From contig JBDHUM010000002.1 of NCBI GenBank assembly GCA_039809125.1, positions 1 to 64,000 of the forward strand: 64,000 nucleotides of DNA. The letters run 5' to 3'. This DNA is from SZUA-359 sp039809125 (lineage in GTDB: Bacteria; Patescibacteriota; Saccharimonadia; Saccharimonadales; Saccharimonadaceae). The translations under genes and the position numbers were made by a program. Shown one piece after another: positions 34,924-44,899 of the stretch (position 1 is the stretch's first letter; every line of letters begins with the position of its first letter). The notes beneath the pieces were generated by a model. It did not search any database and was not told the DNA's origin. It saw nothing but the letters and a program-made list of their open reading frames with translations.

Positions 34924-35987
34924 GGTGCAAGCTCCTTTAAACACTCGTTGAGGCTTTGGTACAGATGCAGCTGGCTTTGGGATAGTAGTTTAGCTGCCTC
35001 TTCACTACGATTGCCACTCAAACGAATTAGTAAGCGGGGCAGACTAGAAAACTGTTTTTGGCTGTCGATGATGGCTTTGGCTACTGTGTCGCACTGAACA
35101 ATTCCACCAAAAATGTTAATAATTATTGTGTCAACGTTTTTAAATTTCAGGATTTTCTTAAAGCTTTCAACGATTTGTTCGGTGGTGGCTGAACCGCCAA
35201 TATCAAGAAAATTAGATGGTGTTAGGCCGGCGGCAACTACAGCGTCTACAGTTGCCATGGCGAGGCCGGCGCCGTTAGCTATAGTTGCAACGCTGCCGAA
35301 CTCATTGAGTAAAATAAAATTGGCATCGTGAGGTTTGTCCTCGAAACTCCAGTCGGGATGGCGAAACAATGCTGCATCATCTAGAACTATTTTGCAGTCA
35401 CCAGCAATGAACTGACCGTCATGCGTCAGAAAAAGCGGATTAATCTCGAGAAGCGTCGCATCGGATTTGACAAATGTTTCATAGAGCTGTTGGATGATAT
35501 CACCGAGTAGGAAGGCTTTTTCTGGAATGTTGAAAACATCAGCCAGCTCGTCGATAGCTGCGTCATCAATCCCGCCATTTTTTATGGTATATTTCCTAAA
35601 CTCCGCCGAATCATGTGACTCGACCTCGACGCCGCCCTCCTGGTGAGCGATCAGCTCGATTGCAGCCACTTCGCGATTGATGATAAACGACAGATACAAT
35701 TCATTGACAACGTCAACTGCTTCCTCTACGAGGATGGTGTTTGGTTTGTAGCCTTTTATCTCTTGTGCAAAAATCGCCTCTCGGGCTGCCTGATACTCGT
35801 TGGAATCATGAACTATCTTTATTCCGCCTGCTTTGCCGCGTCCGCCGGCTGGCACCTGTGATTTGACGACAACAGGAAAAGCCGATGGCTTTTCCTTTGA
35901 CTCTTCTCTCAAAACTAACACCTCCGTTGGCACAGGCACAGCGAATGCTCGTAGTAACCGCTTTGACTCGTACTCAAGTAACCTCAT
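34920..35987 (-). CDS. sucC: Succinyl-CoA synthetase beta subunit
   Basis: The 355-residue ATP-grasp protein has GGRGKAGGI (about 47-55), LEINPLF (about 176-182), NGAGLAMATVD (about 235-245), FLDIGGSAT (about 257-265) and NIFGGIVQCD (about 289-298), all SucC motifs. It is somewhat shorter than the usual 385-390 residues. TATACT ends 7 nt before the ATG, so the transcript may be leaderless. It heads the minus-strand operon sucCD-GT2-gtrA, possibly continuing to manC-wecB. Confidence 0.92.
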   Translation of the reverse strand: MRLLEYESKRLLRAFAVPVPTEVLVLREESKEKPSAFPVVVKSQVPAGGRGKAGGIKIVHDSNEYQAAREAIFAQEIKGYKPNTILVEEAVDVVNELYLSFIINREVAAIELIAHQEGGVEVESHDSAEFRKYTIKNGGIDDAAIDELADVFNIPEKAFLLGDIIQQLYETFVKSDATLLEINPLFLTHDGQFIAGDCKIVLDDAALFRHPDWSFEDKPHDANFILLNEFGSVATIANGAGLAMATVDAVVAAGLTPSNFLDIGGSATTEQIVESFKKILKFKNVDTIIINIFGGIVQCDTVAKAIIDSQKQFSSLPRLLIRLSGNRSEEAAKLLSQSQLHLYQSLNECLKELAP

Positions 35988-36042
35988 AGATGCTAGTATA
36001 TACTACCACCTGCCTCTACGAAGATGATATAATGTGAGCTGA

Positions 36043-36858
36043 ATGTGGAGTAAATACAAAGCAAAATATCGGTATTCGCTTATCCTCTTGCGTGAGTTGG
36101 TGATAACCGATTTTAAATTACGCTACCAAGGATCAGTTTTAGGCTATTTGTGGTCATTACTTCGCCCACTTTTTTTATTTTTGATTCTATATTTAGTATT
36201 TGTTTACTTCCTAAGAATCGGTGGAGATGTACCGCACTGGCCGGTTGCGATGTTGCTTGGAATTGTGATGTGGAACTTCTTCTCGGAAGTAACAAATATC
36301 GGCGTGACTTCCATAGTTAACCGCAGTGATTTGATACGCAAGATAAACTTTCCAAAATATGTAATCGTACTCGCTAGTAGTGTTTCAGCTCTTATCAATC
36401 TAGCAATTAACCTTGTTGTAATTGCCGTATTTATGTTGGTAAGCCAAGTCGATTTGTCGTGGACGATACTGCTCGCGCCGCTATATATTCTAGAGATGTT
36501 TGTGTTTGCACTAGGCTTGGCGTTTTTGCTGGGCGCATTATTTGTGAAGTTGCGTGACATCAACTACATTTGGGAAATTATCATGCAGGGCCTCTTTTAT
36601 GCATCGATTGTCATCTATCCGGCCACAATGGTTATTGCGATGAGTTCCAAAGTTGCTGCTGTACTGATGCTTAATCCCATTGCCCAAGTTATCCAGGACC
36701 TGCGATATTCGATGGTGAGTCACGACATGCCGACGCTGTACAGTGTATCTCAAAGCCCACTTCTTGCGGCCGTGCCGATAGTAATCGTACTGATCACGTT
36801 CGTTGTCGGTGCATGGTACTTCAAAAAGCGCTCGCCGAACTTCGCGGAGGAGGTGTGA
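36043..36858 (+). CDS. wzm: ABC-2-type polysaccharide export permease (Wzm/TagG-like)
   Basis: The 271-residue protein has six hydrophobic segments (about 33-53, 65-85, 108-130, 142-166, 176-196, 239-259) and the Wzm-like start Y-R-Y-S-L-I-L-L-R-E-L. With the next gene it forms an ABC exporter for an undecaprenyl-linked glycan or teichoic-acid-like polymer. A TATAAT ends 9 nt before the ATG. The downstream gene starts 2 nt after its stop. Confidence 0.92.
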   Translation: MWSKYKAKYRYSLILLRELVITDFKLRYQGSVLGYLWSLLRPLFLFLILYLVFVYFLRIGGDVPHWPVAMLLGIVMWNFFSEVTNIGVTSIVNRSDLIRKINFPKYVIVLASSVSALINLAINLVVIAVFMLVSQVDLSWTILLAPLYILEMFVFALGLAFLLGALFVKLRDINYIWEIIMQGLFYASIVIYPATMVIAMSSKVAAVLMLNPIAQVIQDLRYSMVSHDMPTLYSVSQSPLLAAVPIVIVLITFVVGAWYFKKRSPNFAEEV

Positions 36859-36859
36859 T

Positions 36860-38065
36860 ATGGCCGACAAGCAACCCGATACACAGACAGTCATTCGCGT
36901 AAAAGACGTGCACAAAGATTTTCATCTGCCGCACGAAAAGAGCAACTCGCTCAAGAGCATGATAGTCAACGTCTTTAAGAAAAAAGACAAAGAAGTTGAA
37001 ACACAACATGCGCTTCGCGGTGTATCATTTGAAATTAAAAAAGGCGAATTTTTTGGCATCGTCGGTCGCAACGGTAGCGGGAAGAGCACGTTACTCAAGA
37101 TAATCGCGGAAATTTATCGCCCCACAAAAGGCTCTGTCAAAGTAAAAGGCAAACTCGTTCCGTTTATCGAGCTTGGAGTCGGATTCAACCCTGAGCTTAC
37201 AGGGAGAGAGAATGTTTTTCTCAACGGTGCACTACTAGGGTTTAGTCGCAAAGAGGTTGAATCTAAGTATAAACAGATAGTTGAATTCGCTGAACTTGAA
37301 GAGTTCATGGATCAAAAGCTTAAGAATTATTCGAGTGGTATGCAGGTTCGGCTAGCGTTTGCAGTAGCTATACAGGCGGAGGGGGATATATTAGTACTGG
37401 ATGAGGTTTTGGCCGTAGGGGACGAAGCCTTCCAGAGAAAATGCTACGACTATTTCTCTGACTTAAGGCGTGATGGAAAAACTGTCGTCCTAGTAACGCA
37501 CAGCATGGACACTGTTCAGAGGTTTTGTACCCGAGCTATCCTAATCGATAAATCCCATAAGATGGTATCGGGTAGTCCTATGGAGGTGGCTCAAATATAT
37601 AGGGAGCTAAATGACCAAGAAGGCGTAACGGTTACACAAACAAAAGGTAGGCCAAATACTGGAACTAAATATCTTGAAGCCGATGTAGATGTTACTGAAA
37701 ATGATGAAGAAGTGGCCTTTAATGTAGAACTATTACCCAAGCAAGACTTGGAAGATCCTATAATTGCTATCGAGGTTTTTAAGGAAGACGGTGAGCAAGT
37801 TATTAGATGGGTTACGGATGAGAAGGTTAAAGAGGAAGTGAAACTTACAGCGAGAAAGAAATTTAATCTTGAACTTAGACTTCAGAATATCTTTCCAGTT
37901 GGTAAGTTTTCAGTACGTCTTTTAGTTAGGCGACGCGATCGGTCTGCCGACTATGGTATATTTAACGGTATTGCTGAATTTGAAATAAAAAATAAAACTA
38001 GACACGAGCACGGAATACTTTGGAGGCCGAACGAGAAATTCTCGATCAAAACTTATAATGAATAA
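36860..38065 (+). CDS. wzt: ABC-2-type polysaccharide export ATPase (Wzt/TagH-like)
   Basis: The 401-residue protein starts at the ATG preceded by GGAGGAGG (36846-36853). Walker A GRNGSGKS (about 70-77), the ABC signature YSSGMQVRLA (about 157-166) and Walker B ILVLDEVLAVGDE (about 178-190) are intact. The C-terminal extension (about 265-401) is predicted beta-rich and resembles the Wzt_C domain that binds the non-reducing end of the polymer. By eye, ATA and AGA/AGG codons are commoner in the second half. It overlaps the next gene by 8 nt. Confidence 0.92.
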   Translation: MADKQPDTQTVIRVKDVHKDFHLPHEKSNSLKSMIVNVFKKKDKEVETQHALRGVSFEIKKGEFFGIVGRNGSGKSTLLKIIAEIYRPTKGSVKVKGKLVPFIELGVGFNPELTGRENVFLNGALLGFSRKEVESKYKQIVEFAELEEFMDQKLKNYSSGMQVRLAFAVAIQAEGDILVLDEVLAVGDEAFQRKCYDYFSDLRRDGKTVVLVTHSMDTVQRFCTRAILIDKSHKMVSGSPMEVAQIYRELNDQEGVTVTQTKGRPNTGTKYLEADVDVTENDEEVAFNVELLPKQDLEDPIIAIEVFKEDGEQVIRWVTDEKVKEEVKLTARKKFNLELRLQNIFPVGKFSVRLLVRRRDRSADYGIFNGIAEFEIKNKTRHEHGILWRPNEKFSIKTYNE

Positions 38066-40613
38066 TAAAAAGAAACTAGAAAGAATTCTTAATAACGGAT
38101 ACGGGGTAAGAAGCGGGGTATATAGTGCTATTTGTCCTGGGATAGTTATGAAAATGGACGAATATGGCGAGTATCAGCCAATATTCACAGGTAACGAAAC
38201 AGAAGAAGATTACAAGAAGATTCTTGGCGTCGATATGATGAGCGACGAAAGCCCTAATGAGAATGAGCTAAGCAAGGCACTATATGGCGGGCAGAAAAAT
38301 AACCACTACGACTCCGTGGTTGGACATTATATTTCGTTGTATGCAGGCTACGTCAAAGAAGATGATTATCGAAAAATCGGCAGCTCAGGGGGGTTCACCA
38401 CTTGGATACTTACAGAGCTGCTAAGAAATAACAAAGTAGATTACGCTATTCATGCAAGGGCAATAAATCCCTCTAAAAACAAAGGAAAATTATTTGAGTA
38501 CGGTATATCAAAAAATGTGAAGAAAATTAAAGACGGGGCAAAAACTCGGTACTATCCAATGGAACTTTCCCAGGTGCTTTCCACTATAAAACGCAAACCA
38601 GGGCGATATGCTATAGTAGCGATTCCTGAATTTATTACTGAACTTCGTCTACTGTCAAAAACTGACCCGGTGATAAACGAACGGATGGTATACTTTATCG
38701 GGCTAGTGTGTGGACATCAAAAAACTGCTAAATATGCCGAAGCGCTTGCGTGGGAACAGGGTATTAAGCCAGGAGACCTAGAGAGTATCGAATTTCGTGT
38801 TAAGCAAGAGAACCAGCCTGCTATTAACTACCTGCACCGGTTTAAAGGAAAAATTAACAACAAATCAGTTACACTTATCAAATCCCATGATGAATTGTTT
38901 GCCGAAAGTTGGGCCTCGGGTTTTTTTAAATCGAAATTCTCAGACTTCACTGACAATACATTCAATGAATTAGCTGATGTGGTGCTGGGGGATGCTTGGC
39001 TCCCCGGTTATGACGAGGATGGTAAAGGTAATAATATAATAATTGTTCGTCACGCAGACATAGAAAGACTAATTAAAAAGGCTAAATCTGAGGGTAGAAT
39101 TATGATTGATGCTCTCGATGTGGATACGATAAAAGCCTCGCAGTCGGGCCTTATCCATCACACGCGCGACGAACTTCCGTATCGCCTCAAGGGGCAATTA
39201 AAGAGAGGTAAGTGGGTGCCTAAAAAGCGAGAAAATCCATCAGATAAACTACCATTATTGCGCAAAAAAGTACAAGACGTACGATATAAAATGGCAACAA
39301 AAAGCCATACTAGCTATAGAGAAGCGGTCAAGCGCGACGATTGGCAATATTTTGTAAATAGTATGATGCCGCATATGAGTAAATACAAAAAACTCTACCA
39401 AGAGATATCGGGTACAAAGGATAAAACACTAGTAGTTATTAGAAAAAAAGTAAGGATTCGAACTCGAGTAAGGTCTGCTCAAGATCGTATTTGGCGAAAG
39501 GTCCGTATCCGCACCCGCATTAAAAATACAAAAGAAAGAACCAAAGCACTTTTCGAAGACAGGCGCATTAATAAATATAAAGACGGAGCTATTGTCACGC
39601 TTACGGGCTACTTTAATTATGGAAATATTATCCAGCGCTATGCACTACAGGAATTCTTACGTCAAAATGGATATAGATTTATATCCTATGCACGTGAGCC
39701 CCTTGATGTATCTGCACCAGAATTTAGTCGATTTAGAAACACGGCGAGTTTTGTGCAAAAGTATATCATCCGTAAGCCTTTTGACCCCCATGACACTTTT
39801 CCTGCCTATATCGTAGGCTCCGATCAAGTCTGGCGAAACTGGGATTATAGTAATCCAAGGCAAGATCTTGGGTATTACTTTTTTAACTTTACGGTCGACA
39901 CTAATTGTAATCGCATATCTTATGCGGCGAGTTTTGGACAGGATAATGCAGCTGATTCGGGTATTGATTCCAAATTAAGTAGATACCTCAAACCTCTCAT
40001 TCATAAATTCGACGCAATATCTGTAAGAGAGGATTCGGCAATTGATATAGTGAAAAAAGCCTGGGGGCTAAAGGCGAATTTGGTAGCTGACCCTACTGTA
40101 TTACTAACTGCTAACGACTATAGTCGTTTAATAAATAACTATAAGGGGAGCTTGTCAGAGACTGGTGCGCTTTTTTGCTACATTATTACCGAAACAGACG
40201 AGAAGGCTAAAATCGTAAACTCCATAAGTAACGGGCTATATAAAGGGAAAAAGATAGATAAATTTTATCCTAAGGCTATGGATGTTTTAGAACCTGTCGA
40301 GCAGTGGCTTAAAGGCTATAGAGACGCTGATATGGTGATAACAGACTCTTTTCATGGAACGGTATTCTCTATCATAAACAATACCCCATTCGTCGTCATT
40401 CAAAATGAATATGGAGGATCGGCTAGGATGAGAAGTTTGCTTAAAGTTTTTGGACTTGAGGACAGACTAGTTATAGAAGGACAGAAGGATATAGTTAAGT
40501 ACACCAATAATTTAAAACCTATCGATTGGCGCAAGGTTAACAGGATGATTAGCGGCCTACGATACCACAGCGGCAACTGGCTTATAGAAGCGATCAAGGG
40601 AGATAAGACGTGA
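38058..40613 (+). CDS. Fusion of an FrhB-like domain with a polysaccharide pyruvyltransferase domain
   Basis: The 851-residue protein joins an FrhB/coenzyme F420 hydrogenase beta-subunit-like domain (about 1-400) to a polysaccharide pyruvyltransferase domain (about 510-820). The first has GSSGGFTTWIL and the late VVLGDAW; the second has TGYFNYGNIIQRYALQ, VGSDQVWR, ISVREDSA and DSFHGTVFS. The linker (about 450-510) contains a basic tandem repeat (R-K-V-R-I-R-T-R). In the FrhB part the region that normally carries a four-Cys iron-sulfur motif reads GVRSGVYSAICP, with only one Cys. By eye the gene is rich in ATA, AGA and AGG codons, so it may be acquired. It probably decorates the exported glycan with pyruvate ketal or another group. 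Confidence 0.82.
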   Translation: MNNKKKLERILNNGYGVRSGVYSAICPGIVMKMDEYGEYQPIFTGNETEEDYKKILGVDMMSDESPNENELSKALYGGQKNNHYDSVVGHYISLYAGYVKEDDYRKIGSSGGFTTWILTELLRNNKVDYAIHARAINPSKNKGKLFEYGISKNVKKIKDGAKTRYYPMELSQVLSTIKRKPGRYAIVAIPEFITELRLLSKTDPVINERMVYFIGLVCGHQKTAKYAEALAWEQGIKPGDLESIEFRVKQENQPAINYLHRFKGKINNKSVTLIKSHDELFAESWASGFFKSKFSDFTDNTFNELADVVLGDAWLPGYDEDGKGNNIIIVRHADIERLIKKAKSEGRIMIDALDVDTIKASQSGLIHHTRDELPYRLKGQLKRGKWVPKKRENPSDKLPLLRKKVQDVRYKMATKSHTSYREAVKRDDWQYFVNSMMPHMSKYKKLYQEISGTKDKTLVVIRKKVRIRTRVRSAQDRIWRKVRIRTRIKNTKERTKALFEDRRINKYKDGAIVTLTGYFNYGNIIQRYALQEFLRQNGYRFISYAREPLDVSAPEFSRFRNTASFVQKYIIRKPFDPHDTFPAYIVGSDQVWRNWDYSNPRQDLGYYFFNFTVDTNCNRISYAASFGQDNAADSGIDSKLSRYLKPLIHKFDAISVREDSAIDIVKKAWGLKANLVADPTVLLTANDYSRLINNYKGSLSETGALFCYIITETDEKAKIVNSISNGLYKGKKIDKFYPKAMDVLEPVEQWLKGYRDADMVITDSFHGTVFSIINNTPFVVIQNEYGGSARMRSLLKVFGLEDRLVIEGQKDIVKYTNNLKPIDWRKVNRMISGLRYHSGNWLIEAIKGDKT

Positions 40614-41473
40614 ATCAATCAAATACTATATTTTATTCCACCGCGAGCTCCGGCTACGCTATTTACTCTGCTGTTTCATTGCTGACCATCCGTGACTACT
40701 TGCCTAAAGCTAAACTCTGCATTTTAAGCTCTGGATTGTCTGACTATGACAAAAAAATCTTGAATAAAAACAATATTGAATATCGAGAGCTCGACTTGAA
40801 AAATGAATTTACTCGGTCATGGGAATATCCGATCGACTGTTATTATATTTTCGCAGGTCCTGAATTTTTTTGGGAGAAAGGTTATGAATACTCTGTGTAT
40901 GTAGATGGTGATACACTCTGTCGAGCCAATCCGCTACTTGGCGTTGAGCCGCCCTTGGCGGTTGCGGGAGTACCAAGTGCTGCCGTGGATGGTGAGTATA
41001 CGTCGGTTTTTGGCGGCGACTGGGAAAAAATCAAGAAGGTTTGGAATCTACCAGCTGACCGAGCGCGTCATCCGCGGATCAATTCGGGCATAGTTTATTT
41101 CAATAACTCCAAAATGACGGACATGCACCTGCTAGAAAAAGCGGCGGACCTATTTCAGAAGAGTGTTACAAATGGTATACCGCGCAAAGGAGATGATAGC
41201 TTATTTTCACTACTCCAATACGTGTATTTAAGCGAGAAGGATGTGAAGCATCTGTCCCCGAAATATAATTTTGTTCTACAGTTTAATGATTGGAGGTACC
41301 CAGTAGATGATTTGCGGTTCTTTCACTTCTCCATGGACAAGCCCTGGAAGAAGCGTCCGTACCAGCACGATGATGCTCAGAGTATGTTCAACCCCTACAT
41401 CAAGATGTGGCGAGCTAAATTTCGTCAAACTGCGCCTCGCGCGTGGTTAAAAAACGTGGTCGGTCTGAAGTGA
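40610..41473 (+). CDS. Glycosyltransferase family 8-like protein
   Basis: The 287-residue protein has a YSTASSGYAIYSA N-terminal segment, a DxD motif in YVDGDTLC (about 102-109), and RINSGIVYFN (about 161-170), which is typical of GT8 enzymes that use UDP-sugars. Start GTG at 40610 overlaps the previous stop by 4 nt, with AAGGGAG upstream. It would add a sugar to the polymer exported by Wzm/Wzt. Confidence 0.82.
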   Translation: MNQSNTIFYSTASSGYAIYSAVSLLTIRDYLPKAKLCILSSGLSDYDKKILNKNNIEYRELDLKNEFTRSWEYPIDCYYIFAGPEFFWEKGYEYSVYVDGDTLCRANPLLGVEPPLAVAGVPSAAVDGEYTSVFGGDWEKIKKVWNLPADRARHPRINSGIVYFNNSKMTDMHLLEKAADLFQKSVTNGIPRKGDDSLFSLLQYVYLSEKDVKHLSPKYNFVLQFNDWRYPVDDLRFFHFSMDKPWKKRPYQHDDAQSMFNPYIKMWRAKFRQTAPRAWLKNVVGLK

Positions 41474-41541
41474 TCGATCTTACCAAATCTTGATGGTACT
41501 CAGCAGTGTCAACAGTGGTCGAAATGTGATAAATTAAGTAT

Positions 41542-42732
41542 ATGGGAAAAAATCTACCACATATTCAAGTTGACGCTTTTCCGATGGTGGACAGTCACTA
41601 TAGTGGGGTGGGGCACTACACTACTGGCATTGTGAGAGGATTTGACGAATTAGCCGGAGAAGGAAAACTGACTTACTCTCTCATAACTCCGCGTAAATGG
41701 GGGGGGCGGCTCAAAAAATACAAGCTTGAACACTATAAAAAGATTATCAAAAATCCTGTGCCACAGCGCATTATACGCGGCTTCATGAAGTATCGCTGGC
41801 CGATACCGTTTGATTTGATGCTGGGCAAAGGTTACTACTGGTTTCCGTCATTTCTAGCTTGGCCGACTTGGCGAGCGAAGTCTTCGGTCGTCGTGCACGA
41901 TGTCACCTATCTAGCCGTACCTGAGTGTGTTGACGATGGTAATCGTGACTATCTCGAGCGGACGGTACCGTTTTCGCTCCACAACGCTCATAATGTTATC
42001 TGTGTCTCCGAATTTAGCAAATCGGAAATCGCTAAATTTTATAAATACAAAAAAGACAATATCCATGTCGCTCATCCATCAATTGATCGAAGACATTTTT
42101 ATAAACGAAGTGACACTGAAATCCACCGCGTCAAAGCTAAGTACGATATATTTAGTGACAAATACATCTTCAGTGTAGGAAATCTCGAGCCGCGCAAAAA
42201 CTATGAGCGGCTTATCGATGCCTATGTCGGGCTACCTGGTGAAATTACCGACAAATATCCACTTGTCATCGTCGGCGCAGGTGGATGGAACAACGATAGT
42301 CTAAAGGCCAAGATCCAATCAGCCAAAGAAAACGGCTACAAAATCATCAACCCAAAACAATTTGTACTTGATGATGACATGCCAGCACTCTATAGCGGTG
42401 CGCAGTTTTTTGTCTTCACTCCGATATATGAAGGCTTCGGTATGTCACCGCTCGAAGCTATGGCATGCAAGACACCAGTGCTTGCAAGCAACAACTCATC
42501 GGTACCTGAAGCGGCCGGTAAGGGTGCTACTTATGTTAATCCATTTGATACCAAAGCCATCCAAAAAGGTATTCTAGATATGGTGAAGCAAACCGAAAAA
42601 GACCGTGGTCAATTTGATAAAGCCATGGAAGAACACCTCGAATCACTCAGTTGGCGCAAAAGCGCGGAAATTACAGCGGCTGCACTGACGGGTCTACCTA
42701 TTGAGTATTTCCAAAAAGGAGATCATAGATGA
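41542..42732 (+). CDS. Glycosyltransferase family 4 protein
   Basis: The 396-residue protein has a GT-B architecture, with FSVGNLEPRKNYERLI (about 213-228) and the signature YEGFGMSPLEAMACKTPVLA (about 296-315). A TAAATT box ends 6 nt before the ATG, with no Shine-Dalgarno sequence, so it probably starts a new transcript. It overlaps the next gene by 4 nt (ATGA). Confidence 0.9.
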   Translation: MGKNLPHIQVDAFPMVDSHYSGVGHYTTGIVRGFDELAGEGKLTYSLITPRKWGGRLKKYKLEHYKKIIKNPVPQRIIRGFMKYRWPIPFDLMLGKGYYWFPSFLAWPTWRAKSSVVVHDVTYLAVPECVDDGNRDYLERTVPFSLHNAHNVICVSEFSKSEIAKFYKYKKDNIHVAHPSIDRRHFYKRSDTEIHRVKAKYDIFSDKYIFSVGNLEPRKNYERLIDAYVGLPGEITDKYPLVIVGAGGWNNDSLKAKIQSAKENGYKIINPKQFVLDDDMPALYSGAQFFVFTPIYEGFGMSPLEAMACKTPVLASNNSSVPEAAGKGATYVNPFDTKAIQKGILDMVKQTEKDRGQFDKAMEEHLESLSWRKSAEITAAALTGLPIEYFQKGDHR

Positions 42733-43952
42733 AAATTGGTATAGACCTGCGTCCGCTCCAAAATGGTCACAAATATCGCGGTATTGGTGAAGTTGCAAAG
42801 CAAACCGCCAATCGTATCATCGAGGCTGGCGTAAGCGACGGTCATGAATTTGTGTTTTATGAAAACGACGAAGATGACCCCAAAAAACTCCTCGACATGC
42901 CACGTAGTCTGATATATTCTGTCGTCAAGCTTGGCCCAATGCCCGAGAATGATAATCAGGCCAGTAAGTCAGATAAAATTAAGCGCACGCTACGTGAGTT
43001 TTATGGCGAACCTATTAAAGACACCGCGCAATGCGACGTGTTTTTGCAGTATGACTATGCGGCTGGCGTACCACGCAATACGCGCACCGTCCTTATTAAA
43101 CACGACTTGATTCCATATTTGTTTTGGGATAAATATTTCGAATCTGCTTGGGTGCCATTTCGCAACAAAGCCATGCGTACAACCCTGCGTACGCTATTTG
43201 CCAATCATAAGTTCATGCACACGCTGCGCCGTTCGCTTCGCAATGCTCATGTCATCATGAGTGTATCGCATAGCACCAAACACGACATTGAGAAATATTT
43301 TGATGTGCCAGCCAAAAAATCAAAAGTCTCCACACTTGGTGTCGATCTTAAACCAACTAAAACGAATTCTGTTGATAAGCCTACAAATTGGCCTACTAAG
43401 CCGTATCTCATCTTTGTGGGGGCGGGTGATGCGCGTCGTCGTGTCGATGATCTCGTAGCTGCGTACAACAACCTCAAAGCCGACGGTCATGACCTTCAAC
43501 TCGTATTAGTAGGAGAAAATTACAAATCCGCTGAGCAAATACCTAACACAATTGTACGCAATGAAGTTCTCAAATCATCATATCAAGACGATATCATCCT
43601 GATGGGCTATGCCGATGATGAGAGCAAGCAAAAGCTTATCGCTGGAGCGCTGGCGTACGTCTACCCAACGAAGTACGAAGGATTCGGTATTCCTATCCTC
43701 GAATCTATGCTGCTTGAGACGCCGGTCATCGTCTACAAAAACTCTTCGACCGAAGAAGTCGGAGGTTCTCATGCCATCTACACTCAAAATTGGAGTGGTA
43801 TCATGGCGGAGATCAAAAAACTCCTCGTGGAATCAAAGTTGGTGAGAGAAAAACGTGTAAAAGCAGCCAAAAAACATGCCGAACAATTCACGTGGGACAA
43901 AACAGCTAAAGTGATGTACGATGAGTTAACTAGAACAGGAGGCTCATCATGA
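42729..43952 (+). CDS. Glycosyltransferase family 4 protein
   Basis: The 407-residue protein begins MKIGIDLRPLQNGHKYRGIG, typical of GT4 mannosyltransferases, with LIFVGAGDARRRVDDLV (about 225-241) and the motif YEGFGIPILESMLLETPVI (about 317-335). AAAAGGAG precedes the ATG. It overlaps both neighbours by 4 nt, so the three genes are translationally coupled. Confidence 0.9.
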   Translation: MKIGIDLRPLQNGHKYRGIGEVAKQTANRIIEAGVSDGHEFVFYENDEDDPKKLLDMPRSLIYSVVKLGPMPENDNQASKSDKIKRTLREFYGEPIKDTAQCDVFLQYDYAAGVPRNTRTVLIKHDLIPYLFWDKYFESAWVPFRNKAMRTTLRTLFANHKFMHTLRRSLRNAHVIMSVSHSTKHDIEKYFDVPAKKSKVSTLGVDLKPTKTNSVDKPTNWPTKPYLIFVGAGDARRRVDDLVAAYNNLKADGHDLQLVLVGENYKSAEQIPNTIVRNEVLKSSYQDDIILMGYADDESKQKLIAGALAYVYPTKYEGFGIPILESMLLETPVIVYKNSSTEEVGGSHAIYTQNWSGIMAEIKKLLVESKLVREKRVKAAKKHAEQFTWDKTAKVMYDELTRTGGSS

Positions 43953-44899
43953 GTAGTCAAAACAAGCCAATATTTGCCATAATCACCCGGACAAAAGACC
44001 GCGGAGTTTTGTTTGAACGAGCGATCAAAAGTGTCGCAAATCAAACCTACAAAAACTATGTACATATCATACTCAATGACGGCGGCGACAAAAATGCGGT
44101 TGAAAAAGTACTACAAAAATACTCTGACAAAAATCGTATCGTCATTCACAATAAGCAATCTGTCGGGATAGTCCCAGCCCTCAACCAAGCAATCCGTGCC
44201 TCTAAGTCGGACTATGTCACAATACTCGATGATGATGATCAGTGGTCACCTGAGCGTCTAGAGGTGTCGAAGAAATACATTGAAGACCATCCTGAATATG
44301 ATGCTCATGTAGTAAAAATGGACACCGTAATTGAAAGTATAGAAAACGGTAAAATAGTGAAGAAGAAGGCATTCCTACATCCAGAAAGCGGAGAAGGTGA
44401 GATTAGCTTATACAAGCAATGCATTCGTAACTACATCAGCAATGGAGTGGTCACATACACTAGGAAAATATACGACACTTTAGGCGGGTACGATGAGTCG
44501 CTATCGATAGGTGAGGACTGGGACTTTGGTGTCCGTCTACTTATGCTGCAGGATGTGGGAATGGTAAGCTCAGGCCCATCGCTAGTGTACTACCACCAGA
44601 GACCTGAAGAAGATGGAAACCTAGAGAACTCAACTCATGGACTTTTTGAAGTATTGATAAATCAGCTCCGCAATAAGTATTTGAGACTTGATCTTGAAAA
44701 TGGGCGATATGGTGTAGGAATGATTATGAACCAAGAAGAATATGACCTCCAGAAAATTGTACGACTAGAAGGCCACGTGAATCATGTAGGCGAGGAGATA
44801 CGGGGAGATATACAATCAGATTTGACTTACAAGCTTCAACAATTTTCGGCACTGGCGCGGATCAAAAAAGTGATCGACCGGCGAAGGGGAAAGCGTTAG
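43949..44899 (+). CDS. Glycosyltransferase family 2 protein
   Basis: The 316-residue GT-A enzyme has IITRTKDRGVLFERAIKSV (about 9-27), ILNDGGDKNA (about 42-51), and the metal-binding DDDDQW (about 94-99). No membrane helix is seen. AACAGGAGG lies before the ATG. Its 3' end overlaps the convergent pyruvyltransferase gene by 38 nt. Confidence 0.9.
   Translation: MSSQNKPIFAIITRTKDRGVLFERAIKSVANQTYKNYVHIILNDGGDKNAVEKVLQKYSDKNRIVIHNKQSVGIVPALNQAIRASKSDYVTILDDDDQWSPERLEVSKKYIEDHPEYDAHVVKMDTVIESIENGKIVKKKAFLHPESGEGEISLYKQCIRNYISNGVVTYTRKIYDTLGGYDESLSIGEDWDFGVRLLMLQDVGMVSSGPSLVYYHQRPEEDGNLENSTHGLFEVLINQLRNKYLRLDLENGRYGVGMIMNQEEYDLQKIVRLEGHVNHVGEEIRGDIQSDLTYKLQQFSALARIKKVIDRRRGKR

Noticed and set aside
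36803..36859. Upstream extension of the Wzt gene into the Wzm gene
   Set aside because: The GGAGGAGG before 36860 and family N-terminus favour the later ATG; the extension would overlap Wzm by 56 nt.
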